Source of the DNA: Salinisphaera sp. UBA1666 | GTDB taxonomy: Bacteria > Pseudomonadota > Gammaproteobacteria > Nevskiales > Salinisphaeraceae | NCBI GenBank assembly: GCA_002320455.1 | Contig: DCKU01000018.1 | Span: 2,521 to 66,520 of the forward strand | DNA length: 64,000 nucleotides | Direction: 5' to 3' | In this document: piece after piece, positions 25,569-34,877 of the stretch | Layout of the letters: each line of letters begins with the position of its first letter | Numbering within the stretch: the stretch's first letter is position 1 | The notes under the pieces: generated by a model | What the model saw: only the letters and a program-made list of their open reading frames with translations | Told to the model about the DNA's origin: nothing | Databases searched by the model: none | Program-made: the position numbers and the translations under genes

Positions 25569-26369
25569 ATGAGCCAATCTCGTTTTTATGACCGTCATAT
25601 CCTTGTGACCGGCGGTGGTGGCGAAATCGGCAAGGCTGTGGCACGCCGCCTGCTGGCCGAGGGCGCGCGGGTGTCGCTATTGGATATCGATACCGACAAG
25701 CTTGAACACGCCGCCGCCGAGCTGGCCGGTGATGATGCCCGGCCGCGCACGTTTGGCTGTGATATCACCGACGATGCCCAGGTGGCCGAGACCGTGGATC
25801 GCGTCGAAAGACAAGCCGGCCCGCTGCACGGCCTGTTCAATAACGCCGGCTATCAAGGCGCCTTTGCCCCGGTGCAGGCGTATCCGGGCGAGGATTTCGC
25901 GCGTGTGCTGCAGATTAACGTCACGGGCGCGTTTCATGTGCTGCACCACGTCAGCCGCCGGATGGTCGAGGCCGGGCGAACCGGGTCGATCGTCAACACG
26001 GCGAGCATGGCCGGGCTGTCGGGCCCGCCCAACATGCCGGCCTATGGCACATCCAAGGCAGCCATCATCGGCCTGACGCAGACCGCGGCCAAGGATCTGG
26101 CGCCGCACGGGATTCGCGTCAACGCAGTCAGCCCTGGCTTTATCGGGCCCGGATTCATGTGGGATCGCCAGGTCGAGCAGCAGGCCGGCGTTGCCAGCCG
26201 GTACTACGGCGATGATCCGGATACCGTGGCGGCCCAGATGATCGCCAGCGTGCCGATGGGGCGCTACGGGCGCTTGGAAGAGATCGCCGGCGCGGTCGCA
26301 TTTCTCTTGAGCGAGGACGCCAGCTACATGACCGGCACCAACCTGCCGCTATCCGGCGGCGGGGCTTAG
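25569..26369 (+). CDS. Short-chain dehydrogenase/reductase
   Basis: Classical SDR of 266 residues. The coenzyme motif is TGGGGEIG at about 14-21, with Asp at the end of strand 2 (LLDIDTDK), which favours NAD over NADP. NNAG, the catalytic Ser (NTASMAG) and the YGTSK pair (AYGTSKAA) are present, so it should be active. The ATG at 25569 begins MSQSRFYDRHILVTG, the normal start. The substrate is unknown. It lies 37 bases after the CDF gene and converges with the ABC exporter gene. Confidence 0.9.
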   Translation: MSQSRFYDRHILVTGGGGEIGKAVARRLLAEGARVSLLDIDTDKLEHAAAELAGDDARPRTFGCDITDDAQVAETVDRVERQAGPLHGLFNNAGYQGAFAPVQAYPGEDFARVLQINVTGAFHVLHHVSRRMVEAGRTGSIVNTASMAGLSGPPNMPAYGTSKAAIIGLTQTAAKDLAPHGIRVNAVSPGFIGPGFMWDRQVEQQAGVASRYYGDDPDTVAAQMIASVPMGRYGRLEEIAGAVAFLLSEDASYMTGTNLPLSGGGA

Positions 26370-26378
26370 TGTCGAGCG

Positions 26379-28022
26379 CTAGCTGATACGCCCGACGGCG
26401 TCGCGGCTGGCTGCGGCACGCGCCTCGCCGGTCAGTTCGTACAACTGGCCGGCGCGCATTTCCAGTAGCCGATCGGCGTGCTCGAAGTAATGATCGTCGT
26501 GGCTGATGGCGATCACGGTATGGCCCTGGGCGATGAGCGCCGGCAGCAGTTCGTGGTAGAACACGCGGCGAAAGACCGGGTCCTGATCCGCGGCCCACTC
26601 GTCCAGCAGCAGAATCGGGCGTTGTTCGGCCAGGGCGGCCAGCAGGGCGACGCGTTTGCGCTGGCCCTGAGACAGCTGGTCGTCGAGGATCGTGGCCCCC
26701 TCGCGCGAGAGCTTGCCGGTCAAACCCAGGCGGGCGATCCAGTCGCTGACAAAGACTTCATCGGCATCGACGCCATCGGCGCCCAGCAGCCGGTCGAAGA
26801 GATAGAAATCTGTGAACACAGCCGCGAACAGCTGGCGCAGCGGGGCACGCTCGCTGGGGTCGATGGCCTGATCATCCAGCCGGATCGTGCCGGCGGCCGG
26901 GGCGGTCAGGCCGGCCATCAGCCGTGCCAGGGTGGTCTTGCCCGAGCCGTTGCCACCGATGATGAAAACCAGTTCGCCGCGTCGAAGGGTCAGATCGATC
27001 GGCCCGATGGCAAAACCGCCCGCGTCATAATCGAAACACACGCTGTCCAGCGTGAGCTGCTGCCAGCCGGCCGCGTCCGCCGTCGACGCAAAACCCGGCC
27101 GGACAGGCGCGAGCGCCAGATCGGCGAGCTTGTTGAAGGCCACCTGGGCATTAAGCAGCGTCGGCAGGGCGCCGACCGCCTGAATCATGGGCGTGCGTAG
27201 AAACAACAACGTGAGCGCGTAGGTGGCCGCGGTGGCGTTCGTGGCCCAGGCCAATGTGTTGGCCAGAAAGAACACCAGGCCGATGGCGCCCAGCATCATG
27301 ATGTTGGCCCAGTTGTTGGCCGACAGGTGATAGGTGTCCGCGCGAATGACGTGGGCCCGATAGCGTCGCGCGTGCTGCTCGAAGCGACGCTGATAGATAT
27401 CGGCCGCCCGGTGGCGGTTCAGGGCCAACTCCTTGCGCCCGTGAAGGATGGTTTCGTAGTCGCGATAGAGCGCGTCTTCCGCCTCGCGCACGGTGTTCAG
27501 ATGCGCATAGACCCGGCGGACCAGTAGCGCGCCCACGGCCATGGTGACGCCGATCCAGGCGGCCGTGATCAACAGAATGGGCCAGGACAGCCAGGCCAGA
27601 TAGGCCGCGCTGGCGACCGTGAGTACGACGCCCTGGACCAGCTCCGGCAGGCGCACGAAGGCGATGGTGATGTTGCGGATATCAGCCGACAGACTGGCCA
27701 GCAGGGCCGCGCTGCCGATGGCTTCTTGCCGGGCGATGTCCGTATCCAGGATCTGCTTGACGATGCGTGTACGCAGGCCGTACACGAAATGATGGCCCAG
27801 CACCGTCAGGCCCAACTGGGCGGCGAGTGCCACGCCCAGCAGCAGGGCGATCAGCCCGAAGAAGACCGGCAGCGCCGACAGGCTGGCATCCGCGGCTGCG
27901 ATCAGCCGCTGATTGATAAAGGCGATTACGCCTACGCCGAGCAGCGCGTTGGCCAGACTGGCCGCCATGACCGCGATGAAGGCGAGTCGATACTCGCGCA
28001 TGACCAAGCGCAGCAAGTCCAT
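26379..28022 (-). CDS. Cyclic-peptide/siderophore-type ABC exporter (PvdE/SyrD-like)
   Basis: Fused membrane-ATPase half transporter, about 547 residues. Six helices occupy about 1-300; Walker A is GGNGSGKTTL, the signature LSQGQRKR and Walker B ILLLDEWAADQDP. LSQGQ and the DEWAADQ Walker B are typical of the PvdE/SyrD family that moves cyclic lipopeptides or siderophore precursors. The start is uncertain: MDLLRLVMREYRL at 28022 matches family N-termini, but an ATG at 28127, one base after the fhuF stop, is also open and would add 35 residues. It is downstream of fhuF, so iron control is likely. Confidence 0.87.
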   Translation of the reverse strand: MDLLRLVMREYRLAFIAVMAASLANALLGVGVIAFINQRLIAAADASLSALPVFFGLIALLLGVALAAQLGLTVLGHHFVYGLRTRIVKQILDTDIARQEAIGSAALLASLSADIRNITIAFVRLPELVQGVVLTVASAAYLAWLSWPILLITAAWIGVTMAVGALLVRRVYAHLNTVREAEDALYRDYETILHGRKELALNRHRAADIYQRRFEQHARRYRAHVIRADTYHLSANNWANIMMLGAIGLVFFLANTLAWATNATAATYALTLLFLRTPMIQAVGALPTLLNAQVAFNKLADLALAPVRPGFASTADAAGWQQLTLDSVCFDYDAGGFAIGPIDLTLRRGELVFIIGGNGSGKTTLARLMAGLTAPAAGTIRLDDQAIDPSERAPLRQLFAAVFTDFYLFDRLLGADGVDADEVFVSDWIARLGLTGKLSREGATILDDQLSQGQRKRVALLAALAEQRPILLLDEWAADQDPVFRRVFYHELLPALIAQGHTVIAISHDDHYFEHADRLLEMRAGQLYELTGEARAAASRDAVGRIS

Positions 28023-28128
28023 GAAAAAGCCGTCGTTAAGAGCGAAGAATTCCCGATCAGCCCGCGAGCGCCGGGTGACACAGGGTAGGCGTAAAAACCG
28101 GGCGGGCATAGCGCGGCCCGCCGGCATG

Positions 28129-28878
28129 TCAGCCGATCATGGGTTCGGCGGCGTTTTCGTAAGTGACCGCTCGCGGGCAGTTGGCACATAAATCCCACGC
28201 GCGATCCAGATCGCGCACACAGCACAGCCGCCGGCACTCGCGAGCAGGCTGGCCGGTGCCGTCATGAGCGCCAGGCCCCAGTGCCTTGAACGGCGCGTGA
28301 AACGGGTTGGCTCCGCCGTCCGGACGGTGCGGCGCTTCGGTCAGGGCATAGGCCGCTGCGCGCGTAGTGGCCGGGCCCAGCCCCTGGAGCGTGAGTTGGT
28401 CTAGTGCCCAGCAGAAATACATGGCCGCGTTAGAGCCATAGACGCGCGGCGACAGGCCAAACGTGCGACAAAGCGCGGCCGTAAGCGGAGCGAGGGCGTG
28501 ATCGATCAGCGAGGCGAAGTCGTGGCCTGTGCCGATATCGTCTAGCGGCGAGCCATCGAAGACAAAGCACGACGGCGTACCGTCGGAATCCGTGTCGAAG
28601 CGCCAGGCCGGCGACCCGTCAAAGCGAACACGGCGATCCAGACGGCACTGCAATACCACCGTCGGGATGATCAGGCGCGCAAAGGCCCACTTCGACCACT
28701 GCGATGCGATAGCGCGCCGATCCGTGGCCGTGTTAGCGCGCCCATGGGCAGCCAGCAGCGGCGCCAACGTATCCCCGGAGGCCAGTTCCCGCGCCTCGTG
28801 CTGCCCGATGTCGCCGTCGGCGGTTACGAACAAGTCCGCTGCGAAGCTCAAGTTGTCCTGGAAACAATCGCTATGCAT
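28129..28878 (-). CDS. fhuF: Siderophore-iron reductase FhuF
   Basis: Ferric-siderophore reductase carrying a [2Fe-2S] cluster, which releases iron in the cytoplasm after uptake of hydroxamates. The 249-residue protein ends with the FhuF cysteine motif CC-x10-C-x2-C (RLCCVRDLD through LCANC). The rest is divergent, as usual in the family. The ATG at 28878 lacks a clear Shine-Dalgarno, so the start is not certain. A strong Fur box lies 21 bases upstream. The exporter gene follows directly, giving a fhuF-exporter unit that complements fhuCDB. Confidence 0.9.
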   Translation of the reverse strand: MHSDCFQDNLSFAADLFVTADGDIGQHEARELASGDTLAPLLAAHGRANTATDRRAIASQWSKWAFARLIIPTVVLQCRLDRRVRFDGSPAWRFDTDSDGTPSCFVFDGSPLDDIGTGHDFASLIDHALAPLTAALCRTFGLSPRVYGSNAAMYFCWALDQLTLQGLGPATTRAAAYALTEAPHRPDGGANPFHAPFKALGPGAHDGTGQPARECRRLCCVRDLDRAWDLCANCPRAVTYENAAEPMIG

Positions 28879-28898
28879 GCCCGCTGCAGCGCCGCGAA

Positions 28899-28913
28899 TG
28901 AGAATGATTATCG
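28899..28913. promoter_or_regulatory. Strong Fur box upstream of fhuF
   Basis: TGAGAATGATTATCG matches the 7-1-7 Fur consensus TGATAATNATTATCA at 13 of 15 positions. It lies 21 bases before the fhuF start (minus strand) and about 150 bases before the monooxygenase gene on the plus strand. Confidence 0.85.
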
Positions 28914-28961
28914 ATACGGTACGCCTGTGGCGGCCGCAACGCCAAACATCCGGCGCATACT

Positions 28962-28987
28962 AATCTGACATGGCGTGTTGTCAGATT
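28962..28987. promoter_or_regulatory. Perfect palindromic operator candidate before the Baeyer-Villiger monooxygenase
   Basis: AATCTGACA and TGTCAGATT are perfect 9-bp arms around an 8-base spacer, 74 bases before the monooxygenase ATG. Size and symmetry suit a TetR- or MarR-type repressor. No such gene is in the window next to it. Confidence 0.5.
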
Positions 28988-29060
28988 GTCTGAACATTGC
29001 TATTTTCAGAATCATAACGCCGCAGCACGCGCGCTCGTTTCTCACGCGACGGAGGTCGCC

Positions 29061-30602
29061 ATGGCCGTCACCAGTATTTTCACGCGTCTCAACCCGCTGG
29101 CACCCAAGCCGGTGGATACCGATATGGATATCGTCATCGTCGGGGCCGGTTTCTCGGGCCTGGGTATGGCCATCCAACTCAAGGACGCCGGTATCGAGAA
29201 CTTCACGATTCTCGAGCGCGCGGCCGAAGTCGGCGGCACGTGGCGCGACAACCACTATCCGGGCGCGGCCTGCGACGTGGCTTCGCACCTGTATTCGTAT
29301 TCGTTCGAGCAAAACCCCAACTGGTCGCGTGCCTTTGGCCAGCAGCCGGAAATTTTCGACTACATCAAGCGCACGGCGGCCAAGTACGATCTCTACAAGC
29401 ACATCCGCTTCAACACGACGATCGTCAAATCCTGGTTCAACGAAGATGAAGGCCGTTGGCATGCCCTGACCGCCGACGGCGAGGAGATGACGGCTCAGGT
29501 CGTGGTTTCAGCCGTGGGCGCGCTCTCAGACCCGGCCTATCCCAAGATCCCGGGTCTGGATAATTTCCAGGGCAAGCTCATGCATACGGCCCAGTGGGAC
29601 GATGACTACGATCTCACCGGCAAGAGGGTGGCCGTGGTGGGCTCCGGGGCCTCGGCGATCCAGGTGGTGCCCGAGGTCCAGAAGAAGGCCGGGCATATGA
29701 CAGTCTTTCAGCGAACGCCCAGCTGGATCATGCCCAAGCCGGACCGCCCCATCCCGGAAAAAGAGCAGGAAGAATACGCCGAGCATCCGTTCAAGCTGCA
29801 CAAACGTCGTTTTCGGATCTACTGGATGAGCGAGCTGTTTGCCCCGTTCATCATCAGTAATCGCAAGTTCTTCAAGACCCAGGCCGAAAAGATGGCCAAG
29901 GGGCATATCCGCAAACAGGTCAAGGATCGCGAGCTGCAAAAAGCCGTCACGCCCGACTATGCGATCGGCTGCAAGCGCATCCTGATCTCCAACGACTGGT
30001 ACCCAGCCATCCAGGCCGACAACGCCGAGCTGGTGGCCGACGGGCCGGCCGAAATCAAGGCCAATAGCATCGTGCTCAAGGATGGGCGCGAGATTGAGGT
30101 CGATGCCATCGTCTGTGCGACCGGCTTCAAGGTGCCCTCGAGTGCAGCACCGTTCCAGGTTCAAGGCCTGGGCGGCCTGGATCTCAACGACGCCTGGGAC
30201 GACGGGGCCGAAGCCTACAAAGGCGTGGCCGTATCCGGCTTCCCGAATTTGTTCTTTCTCATGGGGCCCAACACCGGGCCGAGCCATACGTCAGTGCTGG
30301 CCTTTACCGAAATGCAGATGGAATACATCGGCAAGGCGATCGGGCACATGGCGCGCCACAAGCTCAAATGGCTGGATATCAAAAAGAACGTGCAGGATCG
30401 CTTCAATCGCGGCATCCAGAAACGCATGGAAAACACGTCGTGGACCTCCGGCTGCAATAGCTGGTATCTCACCGACTCCGGCAAGAACACTACGCTGTAC
30501 CCCGGCTTCAACTGGGAATATCGAATGCGCCTGTGGCGTTTTCGGCCCGGTGAATATCACGAACAGCCGGCCGACAAGCCCGGCAAGCGTCACGCCGCGT
30601 AG
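29061..30602 (+). CDS. Type I Baeyer-Villiger monooxygenase (flavoprotein)
   Basis: FAD- and NADPH-dependent enzyme that inserts oxygen next to a carbonyl, turning ketones into esters or lactones. The 513-residue protein has an FAD Rossmann motif at 28-33 (GAGFSG), the type I fingerprint F-x-G-x3-H-x3-W at 169-179 (FQGKLMHTAQW), and an NADPH motif (GSGASAIQ). The ATG at 29061 follows GGAGGT by 5 bases; earlier in-frame codons lie in the promoter. It is monocistronic, closed by a terminator. The substrate is unknown; siderophore N-hydroxylases lack this fingerprint, so a role in siderophore synthesis is unlikely. Confidence 0.9.
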   Translation: MAVTSIFTRLNPLAPKPVDTDMDIVIVGAGFSGLGMAIQLKDAGIENFTILERAAEVGGTWRDNHYPGAACDVASHLYSYSFEQNPNWSRAFGQQPEIFDYIKRTAAKYDLYKHIRFNTTIVKSWFNEDEGRWHALTADGEEMTAQVVVSAVGALSDPAYPKIPGLDNFQGKLMHTAQWDDDYDLTGKRVAVVGSGASAIQVVPEVQKKAGHMTVFQRTPSWIMPKPDRPIPEKEQEEYAEHPFKLHKRRFRIYWMSELFAPFIISNRKFFKTQAEKMAKGHIRKQVKDRELQKAVTPDYAIGCKRILISNDWYPAIQADNAELVADGPAEIKANSIVLKDGREIEVDAIVCATGFKVPSSAAPFQVQGLGGLDLNDAWDDGAEAYKGVAVSGFPNLFFLMGPNTGPSHTSVLAFTEMQMEYIGKAIGHMARHKLKWLDIKKNVQDRFNRGIQKRMENTSWTSGCNSWYLTDSGKNTTLYPGFNWEYRMRLWRFRPGEYHEQPADKPGKRHAA

Positions 30603-30615
30603 TCACGTATCAAAG

Positions 30616-30641
30616 GCCCGGGTCAGCGACCCGGGCTTTTT
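30616..30641 (+). terminator. Rho-independent terminator after the monooxygenase gene
   Basis: GCCCGGGTC and GACCCGGGC form a perfect 9-bp stem around a 3-base loop (30616-30636), followed by TTTTT. It ends against the 3' end of the convergent ybbP-like gene. Confidence 0.88.
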
Positions 30642-33172
30642 CATGTCTTGCTGTCGCGAAGCGCGCGCCAGGCCGGCTGGCGCCTGACATCGCCTAGTGC
30701 GGCTACGCCGGTGGCTGCGATACCGGCCACGGCTACCGCAACGCCGATCAGCCAGATACCGGGCCGGGCGTGATAGTCCACGTGCAGCGCGTATTCAGCA
30801 ATGAGTCGCGCTGCGATCTGCCCGGCTGCGGCAGCCGGCAGTGCTGCCAGCGCGCCGATGATTACGCACTCGGCCCAGGCGGCGCGTCGCAGTTGATGCG
30901 ACGTGGCGCCCAGGGCGCGTAGGACCGCGGCCTCGCGCCGGCGGGCGTCGCGATGGATGCTCATGGCGGCGAGGAGCACCACCAGACCGGCGGCCAGTGT
31001 GAAGCCGAATACCAGTTCCACGGCCAGGCTCACGCGCGAGATCAACCGCTCTAGCCGGTCCAGCAGGGCCCCGATATCGATCACGTTGAGGTTGGGAAAA
31101 CGCTCGACCAGGCCGGCCATTGTCGCCTCGGCGCCAGGGGCGACATAGAAGCTGGTGATCCAGCTGGCCCCGAAATCGCTTAGTGCCGCGGGCGCGAACA
31201 AGACGAAGAAATTAGGCTGCAGGCTGGACCAGTCGATATGGCGAATACTGGTGACTTCGCCGGTCAATGACTGGCCGGCGATATCAAAGCCCAGCCGATC
31301 GCCCAGGCCGATGTCCAGCCGCCGGGCCACGGTATCGGCGATTGACATGGCCGCTGGGGCGTTGGCGTCGCGCGCGCCGAGTTCGGGCCACCAGGCCCCT
31401 TCGGTGAGTGTGTTATCGGCCTTGAGTGAGCCAGCCCACGATAGATTGATTGCCCGCTCGGCCAGTCGCCCGGCGCGCTCCAGTGCGGCCGGTGAGTCGG
31501 CCAGCTGTGCGTCGTTGATCGCAGCGAGCCGGGCACGAACGATGGGATAGAACACCGGGGCGGGAATATCGCGGCGGGTAAGAAAGTCGCGGATGGGCCC
31601 GCGCTGGTCGGCTTCGATGTTGATGACGAAGCGGTTGGGCGCGTTATCGGCCACCTGCGCCTGCCACCCGGCCAGAAGATCGCCGCGCACGATGACCAAC
31701 ACGAACACCACCGTGAGCCCCAGCCCCAATGCCACGCTCTGAATCAACGTGGGCCCGCGGCGCCGTAGCAGCCCGTCCAGGCCCAGGCGCATCGTGGGCG
31801 AGAGGCGCCCGTCCAGCGTGCGTCGCGCCCACGATAATCCGCCCAGTAGCAGTGCGACCACAGCCGCAAACACGAGTGCGGCGCCGCCCAGGCCGCCCAG
31901 AACCCATAGCGCTAGCCGCCAGTCGCCGGTGGCCGCCCCGGCCATGATCGCAAGCGCGGCGAATGCTGTGCCGTAGGCCGGCCAGCGCCGACGACGCGGC
32001 GTGTGCACACTTCCCGCCAGAATACGGGCCGGTGGCGTGGCCAATACGCCAGCCAGCGCCGGCCACGCGAAACCGGCCAACAACACGGCGACCACGCCTG
32101 CTGCCGGCCAGGCGGCGACAAGTTGCCCGCGGGGCAGCGCCACCTCGAACAGGCGCGCGACGATACCGGCCAGCCCGGCCTGGGCCAGCTCTCCGATAAG
32201 CCAGCCGATCACCAGCCCCAGGCTGCCCAGTAACAACAACTGACCGGCCAGCACGCGCCGAATTACCCCGCGTGCGCCGCCCAGCGTCTTGTACAGCGCA
32301 ATGGTTTCGCGCTGGGCCGCGCCGTGGCGCAGGGCCGACAACGTAACGGCTACCGCCGCCAGGATCACAGCGGAGAGCGCGGCCAGGTTCAAGAACACGC
32401 CGGCCTTGTCCATGGCTGAGGCCAGCCCGCGGTTGGCACTGGCCGGGTCGACGATCGACTCGCCGGGCGCAAGCGTGGCGGCCAGCTGCTCGCGCAGCTC
32501 GGCCCGCTGCCCGGCCGGGGCGTTGACCAGCAAGGCGTGATCGAGCCGCGCCGTGGGCCCGGCCAGGCCGGTCGCGGCCAGGTCGTCGGCGTTGATCAAC
32601 ACCCGCGGCGCGGTATCGAAGACCCGGCCGCCGCCGCCCGGTTCGGCGTCCAGGCGCGCGCTGATCTGAAGCTGCGACTGGCCCACGGTAAGCGTATCGC
32701 CCACGGCGAGGTGCAGCCGTGCCAGCACCGCGCTAGCCACCCATACATGGCCGGACGCCGGGCCATGGGTGACCTCACGTTGTTCGTCGCTGACATCGGT
32801 GATGGTCAGCGTCCCGGATAAAGGATAGCGACTTGGCACCGCGCTTAGGCTGGCCCGCAGCAGACGATCGCCGCGGGCCAGCGCCGTGGTCAGGCTCGTG
32901 GTAGCCGCGGTCGTGATCGCCGGGTCGGTCAGCAGCGCCCGCTGCTCGGGCGAGGGCGGATCGTTGAGCTCGATCTTGAGATCCGCGCCCAGGGTCTGGC
33001 CGGCCTGGGCGATCACGGCGGCGCCCACGCGGTCGGTGATGCGAGTCACGGCCACCACCGAGGCCACGGCCACGATGAGTGCGGCCACCAGCAGTCGTGT
33101 CGCCCCCGGCCGGGCCAGGGCCACGCGCGTGCTTTGCAGCGTCAGCCGTGCTGCCAGTAGCCAGGTGCTCAC
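30641..33172 (-). CDS. ybbP: ABC transporter permease of the FtsX/YbbP type
   Basis: Large membrane component, 843 residues, with a membrane-anchored N-terminus, two FtsX-type repeats and about ten helices in all, as in E. coli YbbP (804). One FtsX region is at about 255-370 (LAALSAVILAAVAVTLSALR), the other near the C-terminus (FTLAAGLVVLLAAMSIHRD). Substrate unknown; the family has been linked to lipid or lipoprotein handling and to stress resistance. Its start overlaps the stop of the ATPase gene by 4 bases, and tesA is divergent, the same neighbourhood as in E. coli. Confidence 0.9.
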   Translation of the reverse strand: MSTWLLAARLTLQSTRVALARPGATRLLVAALIVAVASVVAVTRITDRVGAAVIAQAGQTLGADLKIELNDPPSPEQRALLTDPAITTAATTSLTTALARGDRLLRASLSAVPSRYPLSGTLTITDVSDEQREVTHGPASGHVWVASAVLARLHLAVGDTLTVGQSQLQISARLDAEPGGGGRVFDTAPRVLINADDLAATGLAGPTARLDHALLVNAPAGQRAELREQLAATLAPGESIVDPASANRGLASAMDKAGVFLNLAALSAVILAAVAVTLSALRHGAAQRETIALYKTLGGARGVIRRVLAGQLLLLGSLGLVIGWLIGELAQAGLAGIVARLFEVALPRGQLVAAWPAAGVVAVLLAGFAWPALAGVLATPPARILAGSVHTPRRRRWPAYGTAFAALAIMAGAATGDWRLALWVLGGLGGAALVFAAVVALLLGGLSWARRTLDGRLSPTMRLGLDGLLRRRGPTLIQSVALGLGLTVVFVLVIVRGDLLAGWQAQVADNAPNRFVINIEADQRGPIRDFLTRRDIPAPVFYPIVRARLAAINDAQLADSPAALERAGRLAERAINLSWAGSLKADNTLTEGAWWPELGARDANAPAAMSIADTVARRLDIGLGDRLGFDIAGQSLTGEVTSIRHIDWSSLQPNFFVLFAPAALSDFGASWITSFYVAPGAEATMAGLVERFPNLNVIDIGALLDRLERLISRVSLAVELVFGFTLAAGLVVLLAAMSIHRDARRREAAVLRALGATSHQLRRAAWAECVIIGALAALPAAAAGQIAARLIAEYALHVDYHARPGIWLIGVAVAVAGIAATGVAALGDVRRQPAWRALRDSKT

Positions 33173-33861
33173 GAGGCGGCCTCCAGCCGGCCGCCGGTCA
33201 GACGTAGACAGCGATCACAGCGCCGGGCCAGCCCTTCGTCGTGGGTGACCAGAATCAGCGTCGTGTTGTTGGCGGCGTTGAGGTCGAACAGGCGCGCGAT
33301 GATCTGCTCCCCGGTCGCACCGTCGAGATTGCCCGTCGGCTCGTCGGCAAACAGCAGCGCCGGCCGGGTGGCAAACGCGCGGGCCAGGGCCACCCGCTGT
33401 TGCTCGCCCCCGGACAACTGCGCAGGCGTATGTTGTGCGCGATCCGCCAGGCCGAGCTGGCCCAGCAACTCGGCGGCACGGGAGCGCGCGTCGCGGCGTG
33501 TGCCACCGGCCAGCTCCAGCGGCAGGGCGACGTTGTCCAGGGCATTGGCGCCGGCCAAGAGCTGGAACGACTGGAATACAAACCCGACGCGCCCGGCCCG
33601 CCAGGCGGCGCGCTCGTCTTCGTCCATGCCGGCCAGGTTCTTTCCCAGCAGCGACACATCGCCTTGGGTGGGCGTATCCAGCCCGGCCAGACAGGCGAGC
33701 AGCGTAGATTTTCCGGAGCCCGAGGTGCCGATGATCGCCACGCGCTCGCCGGTCGCAACGCCCAGATCCAGATTCGACAGAATCGTTAATGGCTGCTGGC
33801 CGTTGGTCACGCTCTTGGCTATGTTGAAGGCCTGTACCGCTGACGAATCGGTTGGGATCAT
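33169..33861 (-). CDS. ybbA: ABC transporter ATP-binding protein (YbbA-like)
   Basis: LolD/YbbA-type ATPase, 230 residues (E. coli YbbA 228). Walker A is GTSGSGKST, the signature LSGGEQQR and Walker B LLFADEPTGNLDG, with the H-loop in LVTHDEG. The ATG at 33861 has AGAGG about 9 bases upstream; a TTG at 33897 would overlap tesA. It drives the YbbP-like permease encoded immediately downstream with a 4-base overlap. Confidence 0.92.
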   Translation of the reverse strand: MIPTDSSAVQAFNIAKSVTNGQQPLTILSNLDLGVATGERVAIIGTSGSGKSTLLACLAGLDTPTQGDVSLLGKNLAGMDEDERAAWRAGRVGFVFQSFQLLAGANALDNVALPLELAGGTRRDARSRAAELLGQLGLADRAQHTPAQLSGGEQQRVALARAFATRPALLFADEPTGNLDGATGEQIIARLFDLNAANNTTLILVTHDEGLARRCDRCLRLTGGRLEAAS

Positions 33862-33884
33862 CGATGTCTGCCTCTTCGAGAAAT

Positions 33885-34565
33885 ATGCATCGGCCAACGC
33901 GCATCATGCGTTGTTGGCTCCAGGTCTGTCTGTTCTGGATTGCGCTCTCGCTAGCCTTACCTGTCCTCGCCGCACCGCAGTCGATCCTGGTCTTCGGCGA
34001 CAGCCTGAGTGCGGCGCACGGCATGCCCCAGTCCAAAGGCTGGGTCGCCCTGATGCAAAAACGCCTGGCCGAGCGTGATGCCGATATCAACGTGGTCAAC
34101 GCAAGCGTCTCGGGCGAGACCAGCGGCGGCGGTCGCAAGCGCTTTGACGCAGCATTGGCGCGCAGCCGGGCCGATGTCGTGATCCTCGAGCTGGGCGGTA
34201 ATGACGGTCTACAGGTATTGGACCTGAAACAGATGCGTACCAATCTCGCGGCGATGATCCAGACGGCCCGCGATGCCGGCGCGCGTGTATTGCTTTTGGG
34301 CATGCGTATCCCGCCCAACTACGGCGCCGAATACGCAAAGCGCTTTCACGCGGTTTTCGAGCATTTGGCCGAGCAATACGACACTGCTTACGACCCGTTC
34401 TTTCTGGAACCCATCGCCGACGACCGGGCCAATTTCCAGTCCGACGGTATCCATCCAACCGCTGCGGTCCAGCCGGTGTTGGCCAAACGTGTGCTGAAAG
34501 ATGTGCAGCCGTTGCTAGAGCGCAAGCGCCAGGAGGCTATCAATCAACCGAGCGTTGCGGAGTAG
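33885..34565 (+). CDS. tesA: Multifunctional acyl-CoA thioesterase/protease/lysophospholipase TesA
   Basis: Periplasmic SGNH/GDSL hydrolase acting on acyl-CoA, lysophospholipid and arylesters. The signal peptide (WLQVCLFWIALSLALPVLAA) is followed by block I VFGDSLSA with the nucleophile Ser at about 40, the block II Gly (NASVSGETSGGG), block III ELGGNDGLQ and block V DGIHPT with the Asp-x2-His pair. I use the ATG at 33885 (226 residues); the ATG at 33906 is possible. It is divergent from ybbA with only 23 bases between starts, so the two share a promoter region. Confidence 0.93.
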   Translation: MHRPTRIMRCWLQVCLFWIALSLALPVLAAPQSILVFGDSLSAAHGMPQSKGWVALMQKRLAERDADINVVNASVSGETSGGGRKRFDAALARSRADVVILELGGNDGLQVLDLKQMRTNLAAMIQTARDAGARVLLLGMRIPPNYGAEYAKRFHAVFEHLAEQYDTAYDPFFLEPIADDRANFQSDGIHPTAAVQPVLAKRVLKDVQPLLERKRQEAINQPSVAE

Positions 34566-34877
34566 TAAGTGGTGTAGCGCTCGGACGTTATTGCTCGCTA
34601 CTGAGGATATCGTTTTAATTGTTTTGGCCGAGGTGAAGGGCCAGAACGATTGCGGCAATTAAAAATAGCCGATCTGTTCGTTCGCGTGATCGCGACAGAC
34701 GTTGGCGCGTTGATTTTCGGTCGTGACCGTCCAAAGTCCAACGCTATAAGCCGTCATGATGATTCGCGGTCGGCACGACGGCACCTCGATTAATGATGAA
34801 GCGCCAAACGCCGTGTCGTTGCCGCGCGAGAGATCGTTACGTCAATATCGTTAAGCCTATTTGTACACAGGACATTT
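34566..34877. other. 312-base gap without a recognisable gene
   Basis: This stretch between tesA and the aldolase gene is visibly richer in A and T than its surroundings, with short T runs (CGTTTTAATTGTTTTGG near 34609). I find no credible ORF, tRNA, or terminator. It probably holds the promoter of the downstream gene. Confidence 0.5.

Noticed and set aside
29061..30602. Siderophore amine N-monooxygenase as an explanation for the flavoprotein in the iron island
   Set aside because: The F-x-G-x3-H-x3-W fingerprint is diagnostic of type I Baeyer-Villiger enzymes, and the gene is a separate unit with its own operator and terminator.
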